From Desulfuromonadaceae bacterium (lineage in GTDB: Bacteria; Desulfobacterota; Desulfuromonadia; Desulfuromonadales; JAHYIW01): a DNA stretch of 64,000 nt. The position numbers and the translations under genes were made by a program. How positions within the stretch are numbered: the stretch's first letter is position 1; every line of letters begins with the position of its first letter. The notes under the pieces are model-generated. The model made no database searches, was not told the origin of the DNA, and saw nothing but the letters and a program-made list of their open reading frames with translations. Shown in pieces: positions 8,116 through 17,926 of the stretch. The DNA is taken from contig JAHYIW010000019.1 of assembly GCA_019429445.1 (NCBI GenBank), forward strand, positions 1 to 64,000, read 5' to 3'.

Positions 8116-9840
8116 ATGCGCTATACCGAGTACTTGCTTAACACCCTCAAAGAGACTCCGGCCGATGCCGAAGTGATCAGCCATCAGCTGATGCTGCGCA
8201 CCGGAATGATCCGCAAGGTGGCGGCCGGGATTTACAGTTATCTGCCCTTCGGTCTGCGGGCGGTGCGCAAGGTTGAGCAGATTGTGCGTGAAGAGATGGA
8301 TCGTGCCGGAGCGATCGAGCTGCTGATGCCGATGGTGACCCCTGCGGACCTGTGGTCCGAATCGGGGCGCTGGGAGCAGTACGGCAAGGAGCTGCTGCGG
8401 CTGAAGGATCGTAAAGATACGGAATTCTGCCTCGGACCGACTCACGAGGAAGTGATTACCGATATCGTCCGTCGCGAGGTTAAATCGTACCGCCAGGTGC
8501 CGCTCAACCTCTATCAGATTCAGACCAAATTTCGCGACGAGATTCGCCCCCGTTTCGGTCTGATGCGCGGGCGTGAATTTATCATGAAAGACGCCTATTC
8601 GTTTGATGTTGATGAAGCCGGAGCGGATATTGCCTATGATAAAATGTACCAGGCTTACCGACGGATTTTTGAGCGTTGCGGGCTGAAGTTCCGCGCCGTC
8701 GAGGCCGATACCGGCAATATCGGCGGCAGCGCATCGCACGAATTCATGGTTCTGGCGGAGTCCGGGGAAGACGCCATCGTTTCGTGTGACAGCTGTGAAT
8801 ATGCGGCCAACGTCGAGAAGGCCGAGATTCTGTTCACCGCAGGAGCGACCCCGCCGGCAACGCACCCGCTGACCGAAGTTTCGACCCCGGCTCAGCGGTC
8901 GATTGCCGAAGTTGCATCGTTCCTCAAGCTAGATCAATCGCAACTGGTCAAGACGTTGATTGTCAAGACCGATAGCGATGAAACGCTGGCAGTGCTCCTG
9001 CGCGGAGACCACGAACTGAATGAGATCAAGCTCTGCCGTATGCTCGGCTGTAATGAGGTACTCATGGCCGATGACGCGACCGTCACCCAGGTGACCGGTG
9101 CGCCGGTCGGGTTTGCCGGCCCGGTGGGGCTTAAGCTGCGGGTCATTGCCGATCATGCGGTGAGTGCCATGGCCGATTTTGTGGTCGGTGCCAATGCTGT
9201 CGATACCCACTACACCGGGGTCAATAGCGGCCGTGATTTTGCCGTCGAGACCTTTGCCGACCTGCGTCAGGCCGAGGCGGGTGATCGCTGTCCGCGCTGT
9301 GACGGGGGGACGTTTGAAAGTTGGCGCGGCATTGAGGTTGGCCACGTTTTCAAGCTCGGCCACAAGTATTCCAGGGCGCTCAACGCCGTGGTCCTGGACG
9401 CTGACGGGAAAGAGCGAACGCTCTTCATGGGCTGTTACGGGATCGGTATCGGCCGTTCGGTGGCTGCTGCCATCGAGCAGAACCACGATGAAAACGGCAT
9501 TATCTGGCCGCTGCCAATTGCACCGTTCCAGGTGATGATCACCATGCTCAATCCGAAAGATGATGATGTGCGTCAAACCTCGGAGCAGCTCTACACCGAT
9601 CTCCGCTCAGCCGGGATCGAAGTCCTGCTCGACGACCGCGATGAACGTCCGGGGAGCAAGTTCAAGGACGCCGACCTGCTCGGTATTCCGTTGCGGGTGA
9701 CGGTCGGAGGACGCGGTATCAAGGAGGGTGCGCTGGAATTGCAGGTGCGTGCCGATGGCAGCAAGGATGCGTTGCCGCTCGCTGAAGCGGCGCATCGGAT
9801 TGTGGCGAGAGTCCGTGCCGAACTTGCCGCCTGGCGCTGA
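8116..9840 (+). CDS. proS: Prolyl-tRNA synthetase, bacterial type
   Basis: A 574-residue class II aminoacyl-tRNA synthetase charging tRNA-Pro. It begins [20 protein letters not shown]. Motif 2 lies in [27 protein letters not shown], and motif 3 in [26 protein letters not shown]. Between them is the YbaK-like INS editing domain (about 220-390, with [12 protein letters not shown]). The C-terminal anticodon-binding domain has [22 protein letters not shown]. The length is normal. The ATG at 8116 has GACGAGG upstream; an in-frame ATG at 8098 would add six residues. Confidence 0.97.
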   Translation: MRYTEYLLNTLKETPADAEVISHQLMLRTGMIRKVAAGIYSYLPFGLRAVRKVEQIVREEMDRAGAIELLMPMVTPADLWSESGRWEQYGKELLRLKDRKDTEFCLGPTHEEVITDIVRREVKSYRQVPLNLYQIQTKFRDEIRPRFGLMRGREFIMKDAYSFDVDEAGADIAYDKMYQAYRRIFERCGLKFRAVEADTGNIGGSASHEFMVLAESGEDAIVSCDSCEYAANVEKAEILFTAGATPPATHPLTEVSTPAQRSIAEVASFLKLDQSQLVKTLIVKTDSDETLAVLLRGDHELNEIKLCRMLGCNEVLMADDATVTQVTGAPVGFAGPVGLKLRVIADHAVSAMADFVVGANAVDTHYTGVNSGRDFAVETFADLRQAEAGDRCPRCDGGTFESWRGIEVGHVFKLGHKYSRALNAVVLDADGKERTLFMGCYGIGIGRSVAAAIEQNHDENGIIWPLPIAPFQVMITMLNPKDDDVRQTSEQLYTDLRSAGIEVLLDDRDERPGSKFKDADLLGIPLRVTVGGRGIKEGALELQVRADGSKDALPLAEAAHRIVARVRAELAAWR

Positions 9841-9850
9841 AACTGAAGCG

Positions 9851-11077
9851 ATGAAAAGCTTCAAACTGGATGATCAGGGGCGTATTGTCCTTCCTGCGGG
9901 TGAATGTCGTGCCTTTACCGGGGGGGCCGCGTTGGTCTCGGCGACCTCTAGCCATCTGTTGTTGACTCCGGGTGACTCTGCGAGGGAACTCTGTCTGGCG
10001 GGAAGATTCGGTGAAGTCTCGACCGTCGATATGCTCTCGTTTTTGAACATGTTCCGCAAGACCGGGGTGCTGCGGGTGCTGTTGCCCGGCGGGGAAAAGG
10101 CCATTTACCTGCAACAGGGGGAAATCGTCGCCGCCAGCAGTACATTGTTGGCGGAAAATCTCGGTGACTGCCTGTGTGAACTGGGGAAGGTCGAACGGGA
10201 AACACTGCTGCGCATGCGTAAGGGGCATCGCTCGGAGCAGACTCTTGGCAAAGAGCTCGTTGCCGCCGGGCTGATCGCATCGAAAGATCTATGGCAGGCC
10301 GCCAGGTACCTGGTCGAGAAGATCGTTTATGATCTTTTTACTCACTCGGGTGGGGGGTTCAGTTTTGTTGCGGCAGTGCTGCCCGGTGCCGAGTTGACCA
10401 AGTTGTCGATGTCAACTCAGAATATGATCATGGAAGGGTTGCGCCGGACAGATGAATCTGAATTGTTCCGGCGGCGCATTCCCTCCCTTGATATGCAGGC
10501 AATCGTTGATCTCGATCGACTCGATGAACTGGGCGGTGGTGAGGCGACGATTGCGCGCTTGGCGGCCGAGGGAAAAGTGACCGTGCGCGATATCCTGCGC
10601 CGGGCCGGGATGGGCGAATTTGAAGCGCTGCGCATGCTGCATCAGTTGATCGAGAAAAATTGCATTACGCTTGAGGACGCGCCGTCGGTTGATGTCGGCG
10701 GCGTATGCGGCGAGGTTGTGCAACTCTATAATGGTGTGCTGGCATTGTTGACGCGGCGGTTGTTGGATCTCGATGTGGATGTGGGGCGTGAGGTTCACCA
10801 GTTTTTGCGGGCTCTGCCGCAGCCGTATGCGCATGTTTTTGGCGACCTGGAACCGGCGCGTGACGGGATGTTTGATGCCGCCCGGCTGCTCGGTCATTTG
10901 TCCGGACTGGCGGAAGGGGATCGCCGCACGCTGTTGGTCGATGCTTTCAACGAGCTGGTATTTATGTACTGCCTGTTGGTCCGGCGTGAACTCGCCGGAG
11001 TCGAGGCGGATGCGCTGACTCGCCGGGTCCAGGATATTACGGCGCGGGTCAAGCATTTGATCGGGAGAAATGAATGA
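9851..11077 (+). CDS. DUF4388 (PATAN-like) domain protein
   Basis: A 408-residue soluble protein. Residues about 50-190 contain the DUF4388 pattern: GRFGEVSTVDMLSFLNMF, RKTGVLRVLLPGGEKAIYLQQGEIVAASS, then a helical hairpin and QAARYLVEKIVYDLFTHSGGGFSF. In Deltaproteobacteria such domains act in cytoplasmic signalling or gliding-type regulators, usually without known ligand. The C-terminal half is helical and unrecognised. The gene starts 10 bases after proS and overlaps pyrF by 4 bases, so it is co-transcribed with both. Confidence 0.8.
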   Translation: MKSFKLDDQGRIVLPAGECRAFTGGAALVSATSSHLLLTPGDSARELCLAGRFGEVSTVDMLSFLNMFRKTGVLRVLLPGGEKAIYLQQGEIVAASSTLLAENLGDCLCELGKVERETLLRMRKGHRSEQTLGKELVAAGLIASKDLWQAARYLVEKIVYDLFTHSGGGFSFVAAVLPGAELTKLSMSTQNMIMEGLRRTDESELFRRRIPSLDMQAIVDLDRLDELGGGEATIARLAAEGKVTVRDILRRAGMGEFEALRMLHQLIEKNCITLEDAPSVDVGGVCGEVVQLYNGVLALLTRRLLDLDVDVGREVHQFLRALPQPYAHVFGDLEPARDGMFDAARLLGHLSGLAEGDRRTLLVDAFNELVFMYCLLVRRELAGVEADALTRRVQDITARVKHLIGRNE

Positions 11078-11808
11078 ACGAAAAGGTCCGGGAACGGCTG
11101 ATTTTTGCCCTCGATGTCGATAGTTTTGCGGCGGCGGAAAAGTGGGTGCGACAGCTGCATGACAAGGTCGGAGTTTTTAAAATCGGCAAGCAACTCTTTA
11201 CCCGCTGCGGTCCCGAAGTGGTCAAGATGGCACGTGCGGTGGGCGGAGATATTTTTCTCGATCTCAAATATCATGATATCCCCAACACGGTCGCCAAGGC
11301 GGCTCTCGAAGCGGCACGGCTCGGGGTCAGGATGTGCAACGTCCATGCGCTCGGCGGGCGGGCGATGATGGAAACAACTGTTGCTGAAATTGATGCGCAC
11401 TATCCGCGCGGCAGTGCCGACCGCCCTCTGTTGCTGGCCGTGACGATTCTGACCTCCTCTAATGAAGAGACGTTGCGCGAGGTTGGTATCGACCGTCCGG
11501 TGGACGAGATGGTGGTGCGGTTGGCGAAGCTGGCGCAGTCCGCCGGGATGGACGGCGTTGTTGCCTCGCCGCGCGAAGCGGCGCTGATTCGTGCCGCCTG
11601 TGGCCCCGATTTTGTCATCGTCACCCCCGGTGTGCGTCCGGCCTGTGCTGCCCTTGACGATCAGAACCGGGTCATGACTCCGGCTGAAGCAATCGCCGCC
11701 GGAGCCGACTATCTGGTGATCGGTCGCCCGATTTCCGCTGCTGCTGATCCGGCGGCTGCTGCTGATAAGATTCGCGTCGAAATGGCACAGGGGCTGCGGG
11801 CATCCTGA
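11074..11808 (+). CDS. pyrF: Orotidine 5'-phosphate decarboxylase
   Basis: A 244-residue TIM-barrel enzyme converting OMP to UMP. The catalytic tetrad pattern is visible: FALDVDS at the start, KIGKQLF, and the DLKYHDIPNT motif near residues 62-71. The phosphate-binding end reads VTPGVRP and then ADYLVIGRPI. The length is normal. It overlaps the DUF4388 gene by 4 bases (ATGA) and rlmB by one base, so these form an operon. Confidence 0.96.
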   Translation: MNEKVRERLIFALDVDSFAAAEKWVRQLHDKVGVFKIGKQLFTRCGPEVVKMARAVGGDIFLDLKYHDIPNTVAKAALEAARLGVRMCNVHALGGRAMMETTVAEIDAHYPRGSADRPLLLAVTILTSSNEETLREVGIDRPVDEMVVRLAKLAQSAGMDGVVASPREAALIRAACGPDFVIVTPGVRPACAALDDQNRVMTPAEAIAAGADYLVIGRPISAAADPAAAADKIRVEMAQGLRAS

Positions 11809-12545
11809 TGAGTGAATATGTTTACGGGATCAACCCGGTCCACGAAGGATTGAAGAACCGTCGGCGCAAGCCGCTTGAACTATTGTTGCAGCGCGACCTC
11901 CGCTCCCGGCGAATCGATGCGTTGCGAGAAGCTGCGGCCGCCGCCGGTGTCCCGGTGCGTAGCTGTGAAAAAGTTCAGCTGGAGCGCCTCGCCGGGAACC
12001 CCCATCATCAGGGGGCGATTCTTAAAGTTACGCCGTTCAATTATGCCGCGCTGGACGAATTACTCGATTGCTGGCATGCTTCGGCCCGCCCGGCATTCTT
12101 CCTGATCCTCGATGGCATCACCGATCCGCATAATTTTGGTGCCTTGTTGCGTAACGCTGACGGTGCCGGTTGTCACGGGGTGATCGTGACCAGAGATCGT
12201 GGTTGTCCGGTGACCGGGGTGGTGGATAAAACCGCCTCCGGGGCGATCGATCATCTGCCGATCTGTCAGGTGACGAATCTGGCGCGGACCCTTGATGAAC
12301 TGAAAAAGGCTGGTGTGTGGATTTACGGCCTGGCCGGAGAGGCCGCCGCCGATCTCTATGCCACTGATCTGCGCGGGGATATGGCGCTGGTGGTTGGCAG
12401 TGAAGGGAAGGGATTACGTCCTCTGGTTCGCGAGCATTGCGATCATTTGCTGGCAATTCCGATGGCCGGCGGGGTTGAATCGCTCAATGTGGCTTCGGCC
12501 GCGGCTGTTGCGCTCTATGAAATTTTTCGCCAGCGGCACCTTTGA
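11808..12545 (+). CDS. rlmB: 23S rRNA (guanosine-2'-O-)-methyltransferase RlmB
   Basis: A 245-residue SPOUT enzyme of the TrmH family. The N-terminal L30e-like substrate domain begins YVYGINPVHEGLKN (about 4-75). The knot domain has FLILDGITDPHNFGALLRNADGAG, VGSEGKGL and IPMAGGVESLNVASAAAVALYEI. It methylates G2251 of 23S rRNA in E. coli. Placement one base into the pyrF stop indicates translational coupling. Confidence 0.93.
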   Translation: MSEYVYGINPVHEGLKNRRRKPLELLLQRDLRSRRIDALREAAAAAGVPVRSCEKVQLERLAGNPHHQGAILKVTPFNYAALDELLDCWHASARPAFFLILDGITDPHNFGALLRNADGAGCHGVIVTRDRGCPVTGVVDKTASGAIDHLPICQVTNLARTLDELKKAGVWIYGLAGEAAADLYATDLRGDMALVVGSEGKGLRPLVREHCDHLLAIPMAGGVESLNVASAAAVALYEIFRQRHL

Positions 12546-12574
12546 CCGTTTCCGGTTGCTGCCGGTCACACCCC

Positions 12575-13507
12575 TCACAACACGGTCGAAAAATGTGCCT
12601 TGACGCGATCGACGATCCCGTCACGGCGCAGATGACGTGACGGGAAATCCGTCGCAACTTTCATGATTTTCTCCAGGTAGGTGCGTTGACGCTCAATACC
12701 CTGTCGATAGAGGTTGCCCTCAATATTCCAGCGTTCGCGGAAATGGATCGTCAGAAACCCGTCGATGACCGGAGCAAGGACTCTCAGCCGTTGCTCGACC
12801 AGAGCATAAAAGTCCGGAGTTTTTGTCAGTAGATCCTCCTCATCCAGAAACACGTTGATTCCCCCCTCGCGCAGTTCAAAATAGAGAAAAAGAAGTTTTT
12901 CGAGATAGACCCGATCGGCCATTTGTGCCCAGAGGTCGGCGGCGGCCAACATCCTTGCCGTCAGGGCGCTGGCTGCTTCGGGAAAATCGACCTTTTCCGG
13001 TTCGATTGCGAGGTCGGTACAATCGATCAAACGACATCCCAGCGACAGTTCTTCGGGGGACCGTTGATGCGCGGTGGTGAAAAGCTGAAAAAACATCTGA
13101 CTGCGCTGAACGTGAACCTTGGTGTGTTTTGCCCCGGTTCCCTGCACGTCCTTTGCGTTCTGGATGAATCCGGCATCGTGCAGTAATGCCGCCGCGATCG
13201 AGATTTGCGCAATTGCCGCAGGGACTGCGATGCCGAAACGGGCTGCACCGTGAATCATGCGCATCAGCGCCAGGGCCGTGTCCGTGGCGTGCTGCAGATC
13301 ATGATACTCGGTGCGACATGCGGCGTATCCTGCAACTTCACCCCGGTAGAGACGCACTGTCCATGCCCACGCCGAGGAAATTTTATCTGTATTTTCAGTG
13401 GGATAAATTTGTTTCCAGATCAACAGGACTTCGTTGAGAATGGATTGCGGATCGCGATGATCGAGCAACGCGGCAAGGTCAAGGGGTTTGTTTTGTGCAA
13501 TCGACAT
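12575..13507 (-). CDS. HD-domain hydrolase of unknown substrate
   Basis: A 310-residue protein. The metal ligands of an HD domain are visible: the YHDLQHATDT stretch at about 67-76 and AALLHDAGF at about 106-114, with a later LIDCTDLA. The order (H...HD...D) resembles the metal-dependent phosphohydrolase and cyclic-nucleotide phosphodiesterase superfamily. No GGDEF or sensor domain is fused. The start at 13507 is the family-like MSIAQNK; upstream in-frame codons to 13579 have poor coding character, but no strong ribosome site is seen at either. Convergent with rlmB. Confidence 0.65.
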   Translation of the reverse strand: MSIAQNKPLDLAALLDHRDPQSILNEVLLIWKQIYPTENTDKISSAWAWTVRLYRGEVAGYAACRTEYHDLQHATDTALALMRMIHGAARFGIAVPAAIAQISIAAALLHDAGFIQNAKDVQGTGAKHTKVHVQRSQMFFQLFTTAHQRSPEELSLGCRLIDCTDLAIEPEKVDFPEAASALTARMLAAADLWAQMADRVYLEKLLFLYFELREGGINVFLDEEDLLTKTPDFYALVEQRLRVLAPVIDGFLTIHFRERWNIEGNLYRQGIERQRTYLEKIMKVATDFPSRHLRRDGIVDRVKAHFSTVL

Positions 13508-13603
13508 CGTTGACTTGATCCATATCGGGGAAATATTAACACCAGGATTGATGGTAGTTAATGTTCGGGCCGATTGCAAGTTGAAATTTCAGACGCTATC
13601 GTT

Positions 13604-13748
13604 GATGGCGTCGCAAAAAGTCCGCCTTACGGCGTTGCGCTGATCTCGACCTGCCTGATGCAGGCCTTCGCCCCTGAAAAACCACCAAGCCGTGGAGGAC
13701 GAAATTTTTGCTCAGAAGCCATCTCGTTCTTTTTTGCGAGTGCATCAT
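13604..13748. repeat. Dispersed repeat GATGGCGTCGCAAAAA...TTTTTTGCGAGTGC, copy 2
   Basis: About 145 bases, sharing with copy 1 the opening GATGGCGTCGCAAAAAGTCC, the CCCCTGAAAAACCACCAAGC block, GACGAAATTTTTGCT and the TTTTTTGCGAGTGC end. It fills the space between the start of the HD gene and the end of the ketoacyl synthase gene. Confidence 0.8.
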
Positions 13749-13756
13749 CGTTGTCG

Positions 13757-14902
13757 TCAAACCACTGTCAGTTGGACAAAACAGGTTGCGAAACGCCCGC
13801 TTTCCGGAATATAGCAGAGGATCCGTTCGCCTGCTTTAAGCCTCCCGGAGTGGAGCAGTTCCTCCATGATGACAAAGATCGAGGCTGAACCGGTATTCCC
13901 CTTCTCGTACAAATTGGTGAACCAGCGCTGATCAGGAATTTCACAGCCAACAGCCTTCATCTGATCGTAAACCGGCTGACGAAAATAGTGCGATGAAAAG
14001 TGGGGCAAAAACCAGTCAAAGTCCTCTCCGCTGATACCGTACTTTTGTATCAGGCTGGTGAGTGGGCGTCCCACCGTCAGCGGAATGACCTTTTCATTCA
14101 GCAGCTTGACATCCTGCTTCAAAAGAAGCATCCGGTCGCGAATAATATCCTGTGGAGAAGCGGAATCACGCCAGAAGGTCAGGGAACCATCGGGGTTTTT
14201 GTTTGCCCCCATATACATACAGGTTTCCATCTCACTGGCATAGGAGATGATTTCAATCCAGTCAATGCGCAGGGCCAGACGATCGGGCGGGCGTTCAGCG
14301 GTGAGATAGGCTGCCCCGGCACCGTCGGAAAGCATCCAGCGGAGAAAGTCGGCATTGAACGCCAGTTCAGGATTTTTTGCCAGATCACCATGCGGGGGGT
14401 CGGGGAATTCTGACATGCGTCCCCGCATGGTCGGCGAAGCCAGCTCGGAGGCACAGGCGACCGCACTGGCGTGCAACCCCTGGGCGACATTCATGAACGC
14501 ATATTTGAGCGCCATCATTCCGGAGACGCAGACTCCGGCAGTGCTGACGATTTCACACGGGCGGCTGGCCAGTTCGCCGTGAACCATGGAGGCATGTCCC
14601 GGCATCAATTGATCTGCTTGTGATGTTGCGCAGCACAGACAGGTAATGTCATCAGGAGAGAACCCTGGGTATGGATGCAACGCACGAATCGCCTCCGCAG
14701 CCAGCTGTGCATTGGAGTGCGTTGTTGCGCCGGTAGCGGGGTCGATGGCATAGTAGCGCCGTTTAATCCGGTTGTTGCGGAGGATTATATTTTTGGTGCG
14801 GGAGGGTGTGTCATGCACCATCCCGAGGATATTCTCGATAGTATCGTTTTCAACCGGAGCGTTGGGCAAGAATACCGAGATATCGGAAATAAAGACATCC
14901 AT
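13757..14902 (-). CDS. Beta-ketoacyl-ACP synthase III family protein
   Basis: A 381-residue thiolase-fold enzyme. The active-site Cys is at about 125 in STAGVCVSGMMAL, His near 313 in WFLPHFSSHYF, and Asn near 345 in YEKGNTGSASI. This Cys-His-Asn triad is the FabH type. It differs from housekeeping FabH in length (FabH is about 320 residues) and in the first 60 residues, which read like secondary-metabolism members (DarB and OleA-like relatives). It lies 23 bases downstream of the radical SAM gene in the same direction. The inferred role is condensation of an acyl chain for an unknown lipid or small molecule. Confidence 0.82.
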   Translation of the reverse strand: MDVFISDISVFLPNAPVENDTIENILGMVHDTPSRTKNIILRNNRIKRRYYAIDPATGATTHSNAQLAAEAIRALHPYPGFSPDDITCLCCATSQADQLMPGHASMVHGELASRPCEIVSTAGVCVSGMMALKYAFMNVAQGLHASAVACASELASPTMRGRMSEFPDPPHGDLAKNPELAFNADFLRWMLSDGAGAAYLTAERPPDRLALRIDWIEIISYASEMETCMYMGANKNPDGSLTFWRDSASPQDIIRDRMLLLKQDVKLLNEKVIPLTVGRPLTSLIQKYGISGEDFDWFLPHFSSHYFRQPVYDQMKAVGCEIPDQRWFTNLYEKGNTGSASIFVIMEELLHSGRLKAGERILCYIPESGRFATCFVQLTVV

Positions 14903-14925
14903 GAGAATAAATTCCCTTTTTACTA

Positions 14926-16272
14926 CTACAGTTTGGCACCGTGGAGGGTCCGCTGCAGAATGTTTGCATAGCGCAGATAAAATTCTTTTTCGGACAACCT
15001 GGTCGGCATGACAGCGTTCGTCAGGGTGTAATAGTCGAGATCATGGTTGGTGATTCGATCCCTCATTTTATAATAAACCGGCGTTCCGGGCAACGGGGTT
15101 AACACGGTCAGAATCGGCAAGTCGATTATATTGTCGGCAAGGTACTGCTCGAGTAAATCAAAGTCGGTGTGATCGTAGCCGGGGGAGACGATAAAATCGC
15201 CGACGATGGAAATGCCGATTTCGTGAAGGATACGAATTGCTTCGGTGTTGTGGTGTGCGGTATTGCTTTTGTTCAGGGCCTCCAGCCCCTCATTGTTAAT
15301 ATTCTCAAAACCGACGATGACGGAACGCAATCCAATCTCTTTCCAGGCGCGCATCATCTCCGGGTGCTTGACGATTGTGTCAGAGCGGGCATCGGCCATG
15401 AATTGCTTACGGATGCCGCTTTCGCGCAGAGCCGCGCACAGAGCCATTGCATGGTCCGGATCGCCGAACGAATTGGCATCGACCAGGCGAATAAAATTAA
15501 CGTCGGGGAGCAGTTTTATGTCTCTGACGGTGGATGCGATTTCATTGGTCAGGTAACGTCCCCCGGTGAGCGGTTCTATACAACAGAAATTGCACCGATA
15601 GGGGCAGCCGTAAGCGGAGGCAACCATCCCGAACTGGGCACCGACAGCGGAAAGGAGGTATTTGGAACGGTATTTTTCGACCAGGTCGTAACGCGGCGGA
15701 TAGTCTTCATCCAGGTCTGCTTTTCCGTACTGGCGCGGGGTGAACGACAACGTGCGACCGGGTGCGGTGCGGGCAATACCGTGAGGAACGGGGGAGGTCG
15801 AATCGTTTCCCAGCAGCTTGACCAGATCGCGAAAGCTGCGCTTGCCGAGGCCGATAACAATAAAATCGATTTCTTCACGATTAAAAAATTCGGGATCGTT
15901 GCTGGCGTGAATCCCCCCGACGACAATCCTGGCCTGGCTGACTGCGCGAATTTCGCGGGCGATTTTAAGCATGGTGTTGGCTTCGCAGGTCATGCCGGTG
16001 ATGCCGACAATGTCCGGAGCGAAGGTGTTAACCTCATCGACGACAGGATCTGCCGTCGATTTCATGTCGAAGATGCGCACCTCATGCTCGGGAAGAGCAC
16101 CGGCAAGGGTTTCGAGCCCCAGTGGTTCGCCGCGAAAAATAGCTTTTATCGCATCGATTCCATACTCTTCCTCGGGGATGCTGCGGCCACTGTTGGGAGG
16201 ATTGATGAGAAGGACGCGCATGACCGGGAGTGCGGCAGATTCCGGTGTCATTTTGTGATTACACTGCAACAT
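14926..16272 (-). CDS. B12-binding domain radical SAM protein
   Basis: 448 residues. The N-terminal cobalamin-binding-like Rossmann domain spans about 18-155, starting MRVLLINPPNSGRS, with VGGIHASNDPEFF. The radical SAM barrel has the cluster cysteines C223, C227 and C230 in CPYRCNFC. The canonical DxHxxG cobalamin motif is not evident, as in many members. Such enzymes do methylations, ring contractions or other radical chemistry on unactivated carbons. True start is uncertain: ATGs at 16272, 16251 and 16221 all lack a clear ribosome site; the domain begins at 16221. First gene of a pair with the ketoacyl synthase. Confidence 0.87.
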   Translation of the reverse strand: MLQCNHKMTPESAALPVMRVLLINPPNSGRSIPEEEYGIDAIKAIFRGEPLGLETLAGALPEHEVRIFDMKSTADPVVDEVNTFAPDIVGITGMTCEANTMLKIAREIRAVSQARIVVGGIHASNDPEFFNREEIDFIVIGLGKRSFRDLVKLLGNDSTSPVPHGIARTAPGRTLSFTPRQYGKADLDEDYPPRYDLVEKYRSKYLLSAVGAQFGMVASAYGCPYRCNFCCIEPLTGGRYLTNEIASTVRDIKLLPDVNFIRLVDANSFGDPDHAMALCAALRESGIRKQFMADARSDTIVKHPEMMRAWKEIGLRSVIVGFENINNEGLEALNKSNTAHHNTEAIRILHEIGISIVGDFIVSPGYDHTDFDLLEQYLADNIIDLPILTVLTPLPGTPVYYKMRDRITNHDLDYYTLTNAVMPTRLSEKEFYLRYANILQRTLHGAKL

Positions 16273-16579
16273 ATCAGATAAAATCCGTTAACTGTCATTA
16301 GGATTGTTTGAAAACACGCATAATCGCATATTTTGTGATAAATTGTAAATCTCTTTCATGCGTGCGTGGCAATCGATCCGCAGTACCGGATGTTGTCATC
16401 AGCTATCGTTTGCGGCGTCGTATCAGGAAGGAGGGATGGGTTGTGGGCCCCCCCTGTGGGTGCAGGGCTTTATGTTGCGGAGGATTTATATTTGTTGTAG
16501 AATTCCCCTACGAAATATGCATCTTTATCGCTGACAGGATTTTTTCAGTTTGACGCGGTTGAGTGTACTGGAGGACGTG
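16273..16579. other. Intergenic region between divergent genes
   Basis: About 300 bases between the radical SAM gene (minus) and the caspase gene (plus). It is AT-rich near 16300-16350 and has a GGGCCCCCCC run near 16445-16455. Promoters for both directions are expected here, but I see no convincing -35/-10 pair, riboswitch or conserved hairpin. A GGAGG at 16570-16574 serves the caspase gene. Confidence 0.4.
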
Positions 16580-17926
16580 ATGAAATGGTTGGCACAAGGG
16601 ACAGAGGCTCGAATGATGGTCAGAAATGCCGTTTTGTGTATTGTAGCGTGCTTGTTGGTCATTACTTTTCCTGCGCAAAGTGAGGCACGGCGGCAGTGGT
16701 ACGAGGCCTACGGTATTCATGACAAGCATGAACTGACGGCTCCCTCCGCCGTGCCGAAGATGATCGAAGCGCTGGCAGATCGTAACGCCGCCGTGCGCAA
16801 ATCCGCTGTGGGTGTCTTGAGCAAGATTGGCCCGGCTGCCGAGAGCGCCGTGCCGCGCCTGCTCCAGGTGATGGCCGATGATCGTGATGCCAATACGCGC
16901 AAAGCGGCTCTGGTTGCGATCTACAAGATTGGTTATCGCGGTGCAGATTATTTCGCGGCGTTACAAAAATCCGGGCAGCAGGATGCCCACCCCAAGTTGC
17001 GCGCTTATGCCGCAAAGCTGGCGGGGAAGGTTGAGGCGGAGGTTGTGCCGGTGGGGCAGATCGCCCGTTCAGCACAGGCGTCCCCCGGCGGCACCGGAAA
17101 ATTCACTATCAACTTGCCGAAGGCCGCGGAGCAGAATCGTTACGGTATCGCGGTTATTGTTGGCAATCGCAACTATGCCGCCGTAAACAAGGATGTTCCC
17201 AATGTCGATTTTGCGATTAACGACGCCGATGCCATGTACCGTTACGTCACCGAAACGCTCGGTTATCGTGAGGGGAATGTGATCCTGCTCAAGGACGCCA
17301 CCCAGGCCGATTTGATCAGTACGTTCGGGGCCAAGGGAAATTATAAAGGAAAGCTCTACGATTGGCTGCGCCCTGATGAATCGGACGTTTTCGTTTTTTA
17401 TTCGGGGCATGGTGCGCCTGGGCTCAGGGATGGTCGCGGCTATCTGTTGCCGGTCGATGCCGACCCGATGAAGGTTGAACTGAACGGCTATCCTCTCGAT
17501 ACGCTCTACGCCAATATTGGTCAACTCCCCGCCAGGAATGTGACCATGGTCATTGATGCCTGTTTCTCCGGCGGTTCAGCGAGCGGGTCCGTGGTGAGCA
17601 ACGCATCGTCGATTTCGCTTAAAGTGGTCAAGGCGGAGGCCAGTGTACCGCGAGCGACGGTGATCACTGCCGCCGGACTTTCGGAAGTTGCGTCATGGGA
17701 CAAAGAGGCTGAAATGGGGTTGCTGACCAGGAATTTTCTTGAGGGAGTAACCGGGGCAGCAGATGAAGACGGGTACGGCAACGGGGATGGTCGCGTTACG
17801 GTCGCCGAGTTGAAAAAATTTCTCAGTGAGGAAGTGACCTACAAAGCGCGTCGACTCTACGGGCGTGATCAGACGCCACAAGTCACCGGGGATGCGAAGA
17901 AAGTCATCTTTGTCGGTGAGCAATAA
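16580..17926 (+). CDS. Secreted caspase-like (peptidase C14) protein with HEAT repeats
   Basis: 448 residues. The N-terminal hydrophobic segment VRNAVLCIVACLLVITFPAQSEA is a signal peptide or anchor. HEAT-type helical repeats at about 45-150 include AVPKMIEALADRNAAVRKSAV and AVPRLLQVMADDRDANTRKAAL. The caspase domain (about 185-440) starts RYGIAVIVGNRNYA, with catalytic His in VFYSGHGAPG and Cys in IDACFSGGSA. A DEDGYGNGDGRVTVAEL stretch near 405 is an EF-hand-like calcium loop. Such proteins cleave after Arg or Asp and are often regulated by calcium. The start at 16580 follows GGAGG. First gene of a four-gene plus-strand locus. Confidence 0.88.
   Translation: MKWLAQGTEARMMVRNAVLCIVACLLVITFPAQSEARRQWYEAYGIHDKHELTAPSAVPKMIEALADRNAAVRKSAVGVLSKIGPAAESAVPRLLQVMADDRDANTRKAALVAIYKIGYRGADYFAALQKSGQQDAHPKLRAYAAKLAGKVEAEVVPVGQIARSAQASPGGTGKFTINLPKAAEQNRYGIAVIVGNRNYAAVNKDVPNVDFAINDADAMYRYVTETLGYREGNVILLKDATQADLISTFGAKGNYKGKLYDWLRPDESDVFVFYSGHGAPGLRDGRGYLLPVDADPMKVELNGYPLDTLYANIGQLPARNVTMVIDACFSGGSASGSVVSNASSISLKVVKAEASVPRATVITAAGLSEVASWDKEAEMGLLTRNFLEGVTGAADEDGYGNGDGRVTVAELKKFLSEEVTYKARRLYGRDQTPQVTGDAKKVIFVGEQ

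Noticed and set aside
15169-16281. 370-codon plus-strand frame opposite the radical SAM gene
   Set aside because: The minus frame carries the CxxxCxxC motif and a cobalamin-binding fold; the plus frame is its shadow.
16273-16579. A c-di-GMP or other riboswitch leader, often present in this lineage
   Set aside because: No recognisable aptamer core was found on either strand.
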